Shown: positions 16,231 to 29,290 of the stretch, in pieces | How the letters are laid out: each line of letters begins with the position of its first letter | Position numbering within the stretch: the stretch's first letter is position 1 | Assembly: GCF_016650815.1 (NCBI RefSeq) | Contig: NZ_JAEKEZ010000038.1 | Span: 613,513 to 677,512 of the forward strand | From: Pseudomonas sp. TH31 | Lineage (GTDB): Bacteria; Pseudomonadota; Gammaproteobacteria; Pseudomonadales; Pseudomonadaceae | DNA: 64,000 nt | Reading direction: 5' to 3' | Notes under the pieces: model-generated | Databases searched by the model: none | What the model was told of the DNA's origin: nothing | What the model saw: only the letters and a program-made list of their open reading frames with translations | Program-made: the position numbers and the translations under genes

Positions 16231-19200
16231 AGGTCTTGTCGTGCCGGCCAACGGCATTGCGCCGAACGCTGAGCGCATCACCCCGCAGATGCTGCCACTG
16301 GCGACGCTGACCCAGGAGGAGATCGACCGGGTGGTTGCCACGGTGCCGGGCGGCGTGGCCAATGTGCAGGATATTTATGGGTTGGTGCCGTTGCAGGAAG
16401 GCATTTTGTATCACCACCTGGCTACCGAGGAAGGTGATCCCTACCTGCTCCAAGCTACGTTGCGCATGGCCAGTCGCGAGCAACTGGACGCTTTTGTCCA
16501 GGCCATGCAAACGGTGATCGAGCGCCACGACATCCTGCGCACGTCGGTGGTCTGGGAAGGGTTGGACGAACCGGTGCAAGTGGTCTGGCGCGAGGCCCGA
16601 ATGATGGTCGAGGCATTCGTGCCGGATCCGGCCCAGGGTGACATTGCCAGCCAACTGCAAACCCGTTTCGATCCCCGGCATATCCGCTTCGATCTGCGCC
16701 ACGCGCCGATGATGCGTCTGCACTTCGCTGAAGACCTGGCCGGCGGCGGTTGGGTAGCGGTGTTGCTGTTCCACCATCTGATCGACGATGCGACGTCACT
16801 GGGGTTGCTGGGCAAGGAAATCGAGGCGCATATCGCCGGCCGGTGGGCACTGCTGCCGGTGTCGGTGCCGTATCGCAACTATGTGGCGCAGGTCCGGTTA
16901 GGAATTAGTCGCGAGCAGCATGAAGCGTTCTTCAGCGAGATGCTCGGGGACGTCGACGAGCCGACGCTGCCCTTCGGTCTGCAGGATGTGCAAGGCGACG
17001 GCAGCGGTATAGAGCAAGCGTCGCTGCCATTGGCAGCCGAACTGGATCAGCGTTTGCGCACCCAGGCACGGCGCTTGGGCGTGAGCACCGCCAGCCTGCA
17101 CCATTTGGCCTGGGGCCAGGTGGTGGGGCGTTTGTCCGGTCGCCAGGACGTGGTGTTCGGCACCGTGCTGATGGGCCGCTTGCAGGGTGGGCCGTCGGCC
17201 GGTCATGCCCTCGGCATGTTCATCAATACACTGCCATTGCGCGTCGAGGCCGGCGATCAGGGAGTACTGGCGGCGCTGAAGACCACTCATGGGCGACTGG
17301 CTGCGCTGTTGGGCCACGAACATGCGCCGTTGTCGCTGGCCCAGCGTTGCAGTGGCGTCGCCGCGCCGACGCCGTTGTTCAGTGCATTGATGAATTACCG
17401 CCAGGCCGCCGTCGGCGCGCAGGCGTTGAAAGATGCCGGCATCGCACGGGTGTGGGCCGGGGTGGAAATTCTCGGCGGCGAAGAGCGGACCAATTATCCG
17501 TTGTCACTGTCCGTTGACGACCTCGGTGACTCGTTCGGGCTGACCGTGCAGGCCGTGGCCGGAATCGGCGCGCAGCGTGTCTGCGGTTACCTGCACACCG
17601 TGCTGGAGGCGTTGGCCGATGCCCTCGACCGCGACGTCAGCACGCCGCTGCATAGCCTGGCCTTTGTGCCGGACAGCGAGCGCCGGCAATTACTCGACGA
17701 CTTCAACGCCTGTGATGTGGTGTACCCGTCGGGGCTGCTGATTCATCAACTGTTCGAGGCGCATGCCGAGGCTCAGCCTGGCGTGGTTGCGGTGACTTAT
17801 GACCAGCAACGCCTGACCTACGGCGAGTTGAACCGGCTCGCCAATCAGATTGCCCATCGTCTGCTTGAGCTGGGCATCCGCGCCGATGACCGCGTGGCCA
17901 TTTGTGTGGATCGCAGCCTGGAAATGGTGGCGGGGCTGATCGGCATCCTCAAGGCCGGTGCCGCTTATGTGCCGCTGGACCCGGCGTATCCCGCCGAGCG
18001 ACTGACCTACATGCTGGAAGACAGCGCGCCCAAGGTGCTGCTGACCCAGCGCAGCTTGCAGTCGCGTTTCCCCGCGCTGGCGGTGCCGCTGCTGTTGCTT
18101 GATGGCGACGCTCGCGAAGCGTCCGGTATCTGCCATCAGCCGCTGGCCAATCCCGACTCGGCCGCGAACGGCTTGATCCCGAATAACCTGGCGTATGTCA
18201 TCTACACCTCGGGCTCGACCGGTCAGCCGAAGGGCGTGGCCATGGCCCACGGGCCACTGGTCAACCTGATGCAATGGCAAGTGGCGCAAGCCAAACTCCA
18301 AGGCCAGGCGCCGGCGCGCACCTTGCAGTTCGCCGCCCTCGGGTTCGATGTGGCGTTCCAGGAAGTGTTCAGCACCCTGTGTGCCGGCGCCGAACTGTCG
18401 CTGATCCATGCCGACACCCGGCTGAATTTCCACCTACTGTTCCAGCACATCTGCGCCCAGCGGATCGAGCGCCTCTACCTGCCATGCATCGCGTTGCAGG
18501 CACTGGCCGAAGCGGTCACCGGCGACGGCGAACCCGGGCCACTGGCCTGCGTGCTGCGGGATGTCATTACCGCTGGCGAGCAACTGCGCATCACCCCACA
18601 GATTCGCGCCTTGTTCGAACGCCTGCCGGGTTGTCGCCTGCACAACCACTATGGGCCGACCGAATCCCATGTGACCACGGCGCTGACCCTGCCGGACTCA
18701 ATCGCGAACTGGCCGACCCTGCCAGCCATCGGCTATCCGGTGGCCAATACCCACATCTATTTGCTCGACGAACACTTGCAACCAGTGCCGGTGGGTGTTG
18801 CCGGCGAGATCCACATCGGCGGCGCCTGCGTTGCCCGTGGCTACCTGAACCGTGCGGACTTGACCGCCGAACGCTTCATCCGCGACCCGTTCGCCAGCCA
18901 TCCGCAGGCGCGCCTGTACAAGACCGGTGACTTGGGCCGCTACCAGGCCGACGGCTGCATCGACTACCTGGGCCGCAACGACGATCAGATCAAGATTCGT
19001 GGCTTCCGGGTCGAGTTGGGTGAGATCGAAGCGCGGCTCTGCCAGCATGCCGGAGTCAAAGAAGCGGTGGTCCTCGCCCGTGAAGACAGCCCCGGCGACA
19101 AACGTCTGGTGGCGTACTGCACCGCTCAGGCGACAGGCGAGATGCCGGACGCCGACTTGCTGCGTGCGCATCTACAAGCGCTGTTGCCGGACTACATGAT

Positions 19201-22200
19201 CCCGGCGGCGTATGTGCGGCTGGAAAAACTGCCGCTGTCGCCCAACGGAAAACTTCGACCGCCGCGCCTTACCGGCGCCTGACGCGCAGGCATTCGCCAG
19301 CCGTGAATACGCTGCGCCACAGGGCGAAACGGAAACCACGCTGGCCTGCTTGTGGGCCGATGTCCTTGGCCTGGAACGGGTAGGGCGCCACGACCACTTC
19401 TTCGAACTCGGCGGGCATTCGCTGTTGGCGGTAAAACTGATCGAGCGCATGCGCCAGGCTGGCCTGAGCGCCGACGTGCGCGTGCTGTTCGGGCAACCGA
19501 CCTTGGCCGCGCTCGCTGCCGCAGTCGGGGGTGGCGCCACGGTTGTGGTGCCGGCGAACGGTATCCCCGACGGTTGCGAACAGCTCACCCCGGCGATGCT
19601 GACACTGCTGACCTTGAATCAGGACGCCATCGACCTGATCGTCAGCCGGGTCCCGGCGGCGCACGCAACATTCAAGACATCTACCCGTTGGCGCCGCTGC
19701 AAGAAGGCATCCTCTACCACCATATTGCGGCGGAGCACGGTGATCCGTACCTGCTGCAAGCCTCGTTTGTCATGGCCAATCGCGCCGAGCTCGACGGGTT
19801 TGTGCAGGCGTTGCAGGCAGTGATCGAGCGCCATGACATCCTGCGCACTGCCGTGCTTCGGGATGGACTTGATGAACCGGTGCAGGTGGTCTTGCGCCAG
19901 GCGCAATTGGCGTTCGAAGAAATCCAGCCGGACCTGGAACAGGGGGATGTGGCCGGGCAGTTGGCCAGGCTGTTTGACCCGGCTCACCGTCGCCTCGATT
20001 TAGGCAAGGCGCCGTTGATGCACCTGGCGTGTGCCTGGGATGAACGTCAACAGCGCTGGGTCGCGATCCTGCTGTTTCACCACATTGCCCTGGACCACAC
20101 GGCGCTGGACGTGATGCAGGACGAAATGCTCGCGTTCCTGCGCGGCGAGTCCGCTCGCCTGAGCGCGGCGATGCCTTATCGCAACTATGTGGCGCAGGCC
20201 TTGCTGGGTGTGAGCCGCGAGCAACATGAAGCGTTCTTCCGCGACTTGCTCGGCGATGTGGACGAGCCGACATTGCCGTTCGGCCTGCGGGAAGTCCAGG
20301 GTGATGGCCGCGGCATCGAAGAGGTCAAACTCAACCTCGATGCGGCGCTGAGCCGGCGCCTGCGGATGCAGGCGCGTCAACTGGGCGTGAGCGCCGCGAG
20401 CCTGCATCACTTGGCGTGGGCGCGGGTGCTGGGGCGTTTGTCCGGCCGCGCCGATGTGGTCTTCGGCACGGTGTTGCTGGGCCGTCTGCAAAGCGGCGAG
20501 GGTGCGGATCGTGCCTTGGGCATGTTCATCAACACCTTGCCGTTGCGGGTGGAAGTCGGTGCGGGCAGCGTACGTGCCGGTGTCAAACAGACCCATGCGC
20601 GGCTGACGGCGCTGCTCGCCCATGAGCACGCGCCGCTGACACTGGCGCAGCGTTGCAGCCAGGTGGCCAGTGCGCTCCCGTTGTTCAGTGCGCTGCTGAA
20701 TTACCGTCACAGCCCGTCAGCCGCTGAAAACGGCGCCGATCTGTGGGCCGGCATCGAGGTCACGGGCGTCCGCGAGCGGACTAACTATCCCTGCACATTG
20801 TCGGTCGACGATCAGGGCGAAGGTTTCCTGCTCAGCGTGCAGACCTTTGCCAGCATTGGCGCGCAGCGGATTGCCGATTACATGAGCACCGCGTTGCACA
20901 GCCTGGTCGATGCCCTGGAACAGGCCCCAGACACCGCGCTGCACAGTCTGGAAATCCTGCCCGGTGCCGAGCGTCGGCAGCTGTTGGTGGCGTTCAATAA
21001 AACCGCGAGGGATTACCCGGCGCACCTGCCGATCCATCAACGATTTGAAGCCCAAGCGGCCCGACACCCCGATACTGTGGCGCTGGTTTTTGGTACGCAG
21101 AGCCTGACCTACGGCGAGTTGAACCGGCGGGCGAACCAGTGGGCGCAGCGCTTGCTGGCGTTGGGCGTGCAGGTTGAAGACCGCGTGGTCATTTGCGCGC
21201 AACGCAGCCTTGAACGAGTGGTCGGGCTGGTGGCGATCCTGAAGGCCGGCGCCTGTTATGTGCCGATGGACCCGTCTTACCCGACGCAGAGGCTGGCGTA
21301 TTTGCTCAAGGACAGTGCGCCAGTGCTGCTGTTGACCGAGCGGGCGCTGCAGGAGCGATTGCCGAACCTGAACGTGCCAGTGTTGCTGCTGGAGGTTGAT
21401 CAGCCTGAAACAAGGGCTGCTGATGACAACCCGCTGCTCGCGGCGCTGACTCCGGCGTGCCTGGCCTACATCATCTACACCTCGGGCTCCACGGGTGAAC
21501 CGAAGGGGGTGATGGTCGAGCATCGCAACCTCGGCAATCTGGTGAACTGGCATTGTGAAACTTTCGAGCTGGGGCTCGGCAGTCGCACCTCAAGCGTGGC
21601 CGGTTTCGGTTTCGATGCGGCGGCCTGGGAAGTGTGGCCGGCGCTGTGCTCGGGCGCGACGCTGCTGCTGCCACCGGCCCACGCCGGTAGCGAGGATGTC
21701 GATGCGCTGCTCACGTGGTGGCAGGCACAGGCGCTGGACGTCAGCTTCCTGCCGACGCCGATTGCCGAGTACGCCTTTGCTCGCGACCAGGACCACGCCC
21801 GGTTGCGCACGCTGCTGATTGGCGGCGACCGTTTGCGCAAGTTGCCGCTCGACCCGCACTTTTCCCTGATCAACAACTATGGCCCCACGGAAACCACGGT
21901 GGTTGCCACCTCCGGCCGGATCGATGCCACGCAGCCGCTGCTGCACATCGGTAAACCGGTGGCCAATACCCAGGTTTATCTGCTGGATAGGCAATGTCAG
22001 CCGGTTCCGGTCGGCGTGACGGGTGAGCTCTATATCGGCGGTGCCGGGGTTGCGCGGGGTTATTTCAACCGTGCCGAGCTCACGGCTGAACGCTTCGTTA
22101 ACGACCCGTTCAGCGACGTCGACAACGCCAGGCTGTACCGCACCGGGGATCTGGGGCGCTATTTGCCGGACGGCAATATTGAATACCTGGGGCGTAATGA

Positions 22201-25200
22201 CGGTCAGCTGAAAATTCGCGGCTTGCGCATCGAACTGGGCGAAATCGAGGCCCGACTCGGCGCCTGCCTCGGTGTGGTTGAAGCGGTGGTCATCGCCGTC
22301 GAAGACGCGGCCGGTGACAAACGCCTGGTGGCTTACTACACCGGGCGCGACAGCGAGGATCAAGCGCTGAGTGCCGTACACCTGCGCTCGCAATTGCAGG
22401 CGCAGTTGCCGGAGTACATGGTTCCGTCAGCCTACATGCGCCTTGACGCATTGCCCCTGACCCCGAATGGCAAGCTCGACCGCCGGGCATTACCGGCGCC
22501 GGATGCCGACGCCTATTCAAGCCGTGGCTTCGAAGCGCCGCAGGGCGAGACGGAACAAGTGATTGCCGACATCTGGCAGCAGTTGCTGGGCATCGATACG
22601 GTTGGTCGGCATGACCACTTCTTTGAGCTGGGTGGGCATTCGCTGCTGGCGGTGCGCCTGACAGCTCAGGTGCGTCAGCGGTTGGGTGTGGAGTTGGGCC
22701 TGGCCGAACTGTTTGCCAACCCGCAACTCCAGGCGCTGGCGACATTGGTCACCCAGGCTGCGAGCAGCACCTTGCCGGCTATCGTGCCAGTGCCCCGCGA
22801 CGGCGCGCTGCCGTTGTCGTTCGCGCAGCAGCGCTTGTGGTTCCTGGCGCAGATGGACAGCAGCAGTGCGGCGTATCACATCTGCGGTGGCTTGCGTCTC
22901 AAAGGCCCGCTGGCGCCGGACGCCCTGCAAACGGCGCTGGACCGAATCGTGGCGCGCCACGAGGCGTTGCGCACGACCTTCAACAACGTCGATGGCGAGG
23001 CCGTGCAATGCATCGCCGCCGACGCTGCCGGTTTCGTTATGGTGATGCACGATTTGACCCGCAGCGCTGACACCGAAGGCGAATTGCTCGGGCTGGCCGC
23101 CGATGAGGCGAACGCAGCGTTCGATCTTGAGCACGGCCCACTGATTCGCGGGCGGTTGCTGCGCTTGGCTGACGACGAGCATGTGTTGCTGGTGACGATG
23201 CACCACATCGTCTCGGACGGTTGGTCGATGAGTGTACTGACCCGTGAGCTGGGCGCGCTCTATCACGCCGCGCTGCATGGCCACGCCGACCCGTTGCCCG
23301 CGCTGTCGATCCAGTATGCCGACTATGCCGTCTGGCAGCGCCGCTGGCTGGGCGGCGATGTGTTGGGTGAACAAAACGCCTACTGGCAGACCGCGCTGGC
23401 GGACGTGCCGCCCTTGCTGACGTTGCCCACGGACCGTGTCCGACCGGCGCAACAGGACTATTGCGGGGCAACCCTCAACGTCGAATTTGACCGGGCACTG
23501 ACGGCGGATCTCAAGGCGTTGAGCCAGCGCCACGGCACCACGTTGTACATGACGGTGCTGGCCGGCTGGGCCGCTGTGCTCGGCCGGCTCTCGGGGCAAG
23601 ACACGGTCGTGATTGGTTCGCCAGTGGCCAACCGCATGCGGGTTGAAGTCGAAGGGCTGATCGGTTTCTTCGTCAACACCCTGGCCTTGCCGGTTGATCT
23701 ATCGGGTGAGCCGAGCATTGAAGCGCTGCTGCAACGGGTGAAGGTGCAAACGCTCGGCGCGCAGGCGCATCAGGACCTGCCGTTCGAGCAAGTCGTGGAA
23801 CGGGTCAAGCCGCTGCGCAGCCTGTCCCATAGCCCACTGTTTCAGGTCATGTTGTCCTGGCACAACGCCGATATGCAAAGCCTGGCGCTGGATGGCCTGG
23901 CGATTGAAGCCGTCGGGGCTTACGGGCGGACGGCGAAGTTCGATTTGTCGCTGAACCTCGGGGAGGCGGACGGGGTTATTTGCGGTGGCCTGGAATATGC
24001 CACGGCATTGTTCGACCCGGCGACCGTCGAACGGTACCTCGGTTACTTGCAGCGGATGCTGCGCGCCATGGTCGCGGATACGCGGGAGGTGGTGAGCGCG
24101 ATTGCCTTGTTGGATGCAGCTGAATGCCGGCGATTGCAAGGGTTCAACACGACCCGGGCGGATTACCCGCGAGACCGGACGATTCACGCGTTGTTCGAGG
24201 CGCACGTCGCGCGGACGCCTGAGGCGCTGGCCATCGTCCAGGCCGATCGGCGCCTGAGCTACCGAGAACTGAATGCCCGAGCCAACCAACTGGCCCGCCA
24301 CCTGATCGACCTCGGTGTCGGGCCGGGTGAGCGGGTGGCGATGTTACTGCCGCGCTCAATCGACCTGATCGTCAGCCAACTGGCGATTCTCAAGTGCGCG
24401 GCGGTGTATGTGCCGCTGGACATCAATACCCCCGTGGAGCGTCAGCGCTTTATGGTGCAGGACAGCGGGGCTGTTGCGCTGCTGACCTACTGCGGCGAAA
24501 GGGCCGAGCCGGGTGTCCGGCGTGTGAATCTGGATCGCGTGGACTTGGGCTCTGAAGTGGCTCACGACCTGGATTTGCTGCAAACCGCCGAATCAGTGGC
24601 CTACCTGATGTACACCTCGGGTTCGACCGGTACGCCTAAAGGTGTATTGGTCCCGCACCGAGCGATCAGCCGGTTGGTGATCAACAACGGTTACGCCTCG
24701 TTCAACGCGCAGGATCGGGTGGCATTCGCGTCAAACCCGGCGTTCGACGCCAGTACCCTCGACGTCTGGGCGCCGTTGCTCAATGGCGGTTGTGTGGTGG
24801 TGGTTGAACAGGAAGTGCTGTTGTCGCAACACCGTTTTAAAGCGTTGCTGGTTGAGCAATCGATCAGCGTGTTGTGGATGACGGCGGGGCTGTTTCACCA
24901 GTACGCCGCTGGTTTGATGGACGTGTTTGGTCAGTTGCGTTACCTGATCGTCGGTGGCGATGTGCTGGATCCGGCGGTGATTCGCCGCGTACTAAAGGAG
25001 GGTGCGCCGCAACACCTGCTCAACGGTTATGGCCCGACTGAGGCGACCACGTTCTCGACCACCTATGAAATCAAGGTTGCAGGCGAGGGCAGCATTCCGA
25101 TTGGTCGTCCCATTGGCAACACCCGAGTCTATGTGTTGGACGCGCACCAACGGCCAGTACCGCTGGGCGTGGCGGGTGAGTTGTACATTGGTGGCGACGG

Positions 25201-28200
25201 CGTGGCCAAAGGCTATTTGAACCGGCCCGAGCTGACCGCCGAGAAGTTTGTCGTCGACCCGTTCACTAACGATGCATTGCTCTATCGCACGGGCGACCTC
25301 GGCCGGTGGCTGGTGGACGGCAATATTGAGTACCTGGGGCGCAACGACGACCAGGTGAAAATCCGCGGTTTCCGCATCGAACTCGGCGAGATCGAAGCGC
25401 GTCTGGGCCAGTGTGCCGGCGTGCAAGACGCCGTGATACTGGCGCGAGAGGATGAATCCGGCTCAAAACGCCTCGTGGGTTACGTGATTGCCCAACCGGG
25501 TATCACCTTGTCAGTGCAAGACCTGCGCGCCGAACTGGTCGCTTCGCTGGCCGACTATATGGTCCCGAGTGCCTTCGTGGTGCTGGAGATTTTCCCGCTC
25601 ACCGCCAACGGTAAACTCGACCGTCGCGCACTGCCAGCTCCGGACGCCGAGGCCTACGCCAGCCGCGGATACGAAGCACCGCAGGGCGAAGTCGAGGAAA
25701 CCCTGGCGCAACTCTGGGCCGAGGTGTTGAAGGTCGACCGAGTCGGTCGCCATGACCACTTTTTTGAACTGGGCGGCCATTCATTGCTGGCGGTCACGCT
25801 GATCGAACGGATGCGTCAAGCTAATTTGAGCGCTGACGTCCGCGTCCTGTTCAGCCAGCCAACCCTGGCCGCACTGGCTGCCGCCATCGGTAGCGGCAAA
25901 GAAATCAACGTCCCGGCCAACCTTATTCCGGAACATTGCGAACACATCACGCCTGCCATGCTGCCACTGACCACCCTGACTCAAGAAACCATCGACCGCA
26001 TCATCGCCACCGTCCCCGGCGGCGCCCGCAACGTGCAGGACATCTACCCACTGGCACCGTTGCAGGAAGGCATTCTCTATCACCACCTGGCCGCCGAACA
26101 CGGCGATCCTTATGTTTTGCAGACCCTGTTCAACCTGCAAAGTCGTGACAGGTTGAGCGCGTTTGTGGCCGCGTTGCAAAGCGTGGTCGACCGCCATGAC
26201 ATCCTGCGCACCAGCATGCTCTGGCAAGACCTGGACACGCCGCTGCAAGTGGTCTGGCGCGAAGCGAAACTGCACGTTGAAGCGCTCGACCTTGACCCCG
26301 CGGCGGGCGATGTCACCGGGCAACTGCAACAACGCTTCGATCCGCGGCATTACCGACTGGACGTGACCCAGGCCCCGTTATTGCGCCTCGCATTCGCCGA
26401 GGACACGGCCAATCAGCGTTGGGTCGCGGTGTTGCTGTTTCACCATATGGCGCTGGATCACACCGCCATGGAGGTGGTGCAGCACGATATGCAGGCGCAG
26501 CTGCTGGGCCAGGCCGATCAACTGACCGACGCCGTGCCGTATCGCAACTACGTGGCGCAGGCACGTCTGGGCGTCAGTCGCGAAGAACACGAAGGGTTTT
26601 TCGCGAGATGCTCGGCGATATCGACGAGCCGACGCTGCCGTTCGGTTTGCAGGATGTGCAGGGCGACGGGCGCGATATCGAGCACGCCAGTCAATCGATT
26701 GAAGCGGCGCTGGACCAGCGTTTGCGGGCTCAGGCGCGGCAGCTCGGCGTCAGTGCCGCGAGCCTGGTGCACCTGGCCTGGGCGCAGGTGCTGGGCAAGG
26801 TGTGCGGCAAACAGGACGTGGTGTTCGGCACCGTGTTGATGGGCCGGATGCAGGGCGGCGAGGGTGCCGACCGGGCGTTGGGGATGTTCATCAACACCTT
26901 GCCGTTGCGGGTGGAGGTCGGTGCCCAAAGTGTGTGCGCCGGGGTCAAGGCCGTTCATGCGCGGCTGACGGCATTGCTGGGGCATGAACATGCTTCGCTG
27001 GCGTTGGCGCAACGCTGCAGCGCGGTGGCGGCGCCGATACCGTTGTTCAGTTCGCTGGTGAATTACCGGCACAGCGCCGTCGCGGATGTTTCGCCGGAGA
27101 CAGCACTGGCCTGGCGCGGTATCGAGGCGCTCAGCGGGGAGGAACGCACCAACTACCCGCTGACGTTGAACGTCGATGACCTGGGCAATGGCATTCACTT
27201 GTCGGTGCTGGTGACGTCGCAAGTCGGCGCGCAACGTGTCTGCGCCTACATGCACACGGCGTTGGTGCGCTTGGTGGCGGTACTGGAGCATTTACCGCAG
27301 GTGCCGATGCACAGCGTATCGATCCTGCCGCAGGGTGAGCTTGAGCAACTGCTGGTGGAGTTCAATGCCACGGAGGTGGATTACCCGTTGGAACAGACGA
27401 TTCACGGGTTGTTTGAGGCTCAGGTGGAAAGCACGCCGGATGCCGTGGCGGTGCTACATGGCGAGCAACGCTTGAGTTATCGCGAGTTGAATGAGAAGGC
27501 CAACCAACTGGCGCATTACCTGCGCGGGCAGGGTGTTCGGCCGGATTCGCGGGTGGCGATTTGTGTTGAGCGTGGGCTCGATATGGTGGTCGGGTTGCTG
27601 GCGATTCTGAAGGCGGGCGGTGGTTATGTGCCGCTCGATCCGGCTTATCCGCTGGATCGGATTGCCTACATGTTGGAGGACAGCGCACCGGCCGTGGTGT
27701 TGGCCCAAGCAACCACTCGGGATTTGCTGGCCGGGGCTTTGATGCCGGTAATCGATCTCGACTGTGGGCTTTGGCAGGACGAATCCGTCGCCAATCCAGA
27801 GATTGCAGACCTGACGTCCTCGCACTTGGCCTACGTCATCTACACCTCCGGTTCGACCGGTTTACCCAAAGGCGTGATGATCGAACACCGCAACACCGTG
27901 AATTTCCTGACCTGGGCGCATCGTTCGTTTGACGACGAAACCTTGGCTAAAACCCTGTTCTCCACTTCGCTGAACTTCGACTTGGCGGTTTATGAATGCT
28001 TCGCACCGCTAACCTCAGGCGGCAGCATCGATGTCGTGACTAATGTGCTGGAACTTCAGCAGGGCGAGCACGACGTTACGTTGATCAACACCGTGCCGTC
28101 GGCGCTCAAGGCTTTGCTGGAGTCTGGCGGACTGAGCGACAACGTGCACACGGTCAACGTCGCGGGGGAAGCGCTCAAACGCAGTCTCGTCGAAAACCTC

Positions 28201-29121
28201 TTCGAACAGACCGACGTCAAACGCCTGTGCAACCTCTACGGCCCGTCAGAAACCACCACCTACTCAAGTTGGGTGTCGATGGCCCGCGAAGACGGTTTCG
28301 CCGCCCACATCGGCAAACCCGTCGCCAACACCCAGTTCTACTTGCTGGATGACCACGGCCAACCCGTGCCATTGGGCGTCGCAGGCGAAATCTACATCGG
28401 CGGCGCCGGCGTGGCTCGCGGTTATCTGAACCGCGATGACCTGACTGCCGAACGCTTCCTCACCGATCCATTCAGCACCGCACCCAACGCCCGGATGTAC
28501 AAAACCGGCGACCTCGGCCGCTACCTCCAGGACGGCAACATCGAATACCTGGGCCGCAACGACGACCAAGTGAAAATCCGTGGCTTCCGTATAGAACTGG
28601 GCGAGATCGAAGCCAAACTCGCCCAACACGCTGCCATCAACGAAACCGCCGTCCTCGCCCGCGAAGACGTCCCCGGCGAAAAACGCCTCGTTGCCTACTA
28701 CACCTCCTCGCAACCCCTCGACATCGACGCCCTGCGCCGTTACCTGCAAACCCAACTCCCGGACTACATGATCCCGGCCGCCTATGTGCACCTCGACGCC
28801 TTGCCGCTCACCCCCAACGGCAAACTCGATCGTAAAGCACTGCCGGCACCGGGCCTCGATTCGGTCATCACCCGAAGCTACGAAGCCCCGCAAGGCGAAG
28901 TCGAAATGACCCTGGCCCGGCTCTGGGCCGAAGTGCTCAACGTCGACCGCGTCGGTCGCCACGACCATTTCTTTGAGCTGGGCGGGCACTCGTTGCTGGC
29001 CGTCAGCCTGATGGAGCGATTGCGCCAGGCCGGTCTGGAAGCCGATGTCAGAACCCTATTCGAGCAGCCCACGCTCTCGGGATATGCAGCAACCACAGAA
29101 AGAATGGAGATTGAACTGTGA
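13059..29121 (+). CDS. sypA: SypA-like NRPS, 5 modules (Thr-Pro-Leu-Val-Ala), four frameshifts in this sequence
   Basis: With the frame repaired it is 5,354 residues, matching SypA of P. syringae (about 16.1 kb, five modules). I chose the ATG at 13059 because TTGGAG lies at the right distance; 13053 is too close. Domain order: starter C-A-T, dual C/E-A-T, dual C/E-A-T, LCL-A-T, dual C/E-A-T. Pocket codes read Thr (DFWNIGMVH), Pro (DVQYIAHVT), Leu (DAWFLGNVV), Val (DALWIGGTF), Ala (DLYNNALTY). There is no epimerase or thioesterase. Frameshifts: lost C at 14060-14063, gained base near 19246-19249, lost G at 19655-19656, lost T at 26597-26601. Their net effect restores a length divisible by three. 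The stop overlaps the sypB start by four bases. It starts the syringopeptin-type chain by adding the fatty acid to Thr1 (later Dhb). Confidence 0.93.
14060..14063 (+). other. Apparent C deletion in sypA module 1
   Basis: Four Cs lead straight into TGA; five would give Phe-Pro-Leu-Ser-Asp and continue the C domain in the frame seen downstream. Confidence 0.85.
16260..19530 (+). other. Module 2: dual C/E (Dhb-type variant), A (Pro), T
   Basis: C domain with the long His motif HHLATEEGD at 16412 and an active-site variant HHLIDDATS at 16772-16798, found elsewhere only after Thr14. A domain code DVQYIAHVT is a Pro-type pocket. Carrier Ser at 19419. It condenses residue 1 with Pro2. Confidence 0.85.
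19246..19249 (+). other. Apparent 1-base insertion in sypA module 2
   Basis: The invariant Asn-Gly-Lys-Leu-Asp-Arg motif is 19 bases long here instead of 18, most simply an extra T before CGACCGC. It is the only insertion among the eight shifts. Confidence 0.8.
19560..22770 (+). other. Module 3: dual C/E, A (Leu), T
   Basis: HHIAAEHGD at 19718 marks a dual C/E domain acting on Pro2 (predicted D-Pro). Code DAWFLGNVV is the classical Leu pocket; syringopeptin has Val here. Carrier Ser at 22640; this T domain has the QVRQRLGVELGL helix that in this window occurs only before LCL domains. Confidence 0.87.
19655..19656 (+). other. Apparent G deletion in sypA module 3
   Basis: The repeated motif Val-Pro-Gly-Gly-Ala-Arg-Asn is one G short here; all other copies in the window have it intact. 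Confidence 0.85.
22780..25900 (+). other. Module 4: LCL-type C, A (Val), T
   Basis: The C domain has LPLSFAQQRLWFL and HHIVSDG (23201-23221) and lacks the HHxxxxxGD motif, so Leu3 should stay L. Code DALWIGGTF reads Val. Carrier Ser at 25781. Confidence 0.87.
25930..29090 (+). other. Module 5: dual C/E, A (Ala), T, C-terminal tail
   Basis: Dual C/E domain predicted to make D-Val4. Code DLYNNALTY reads Ala. Carrier Ser at 28990. The protein ends soon after with an acidic ERMEIEL tail, a candidate docking partner for the N-terminus of the next synthetase. Confidence 0.86.
26597..26601 (+). other. Apparent T deletion in sypA module 5
   Basis: Five Ts where the homologous site at about 39656 has six (Gly-Phe-Phe-Arg-Glu-Met); one T restores the frame used downstream. 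Confidence 0.87.
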
Positions 29122-29290
29122 GCGTGATTGAGCTATTGGCGACCCTGAAAGAAAAGGACGTGCAGCTGTCGGTCAAGGACGATCGACTGGTCGTGAGTGG
29201 CCGCAAACAGTCGCTCGGCGAGCCGTCGATCATGGCCTTGCTGCGTGAGCACAAGGCTGCGTTGATCGAGCTGATCCAGGCCGGCGACTA
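29118..29290 (+). other. N-terminal TubC-like docking domain of SypB
   Basis: About 55 residues with the helix-strand-strand-helix pattern of TubC_N docking domains (VQLSVKDDRLVVSG strands). These bind a short motif at the C-terminus of the upstream synthetase, so it should fix the SypA-SypB order. Confidence 0.7.
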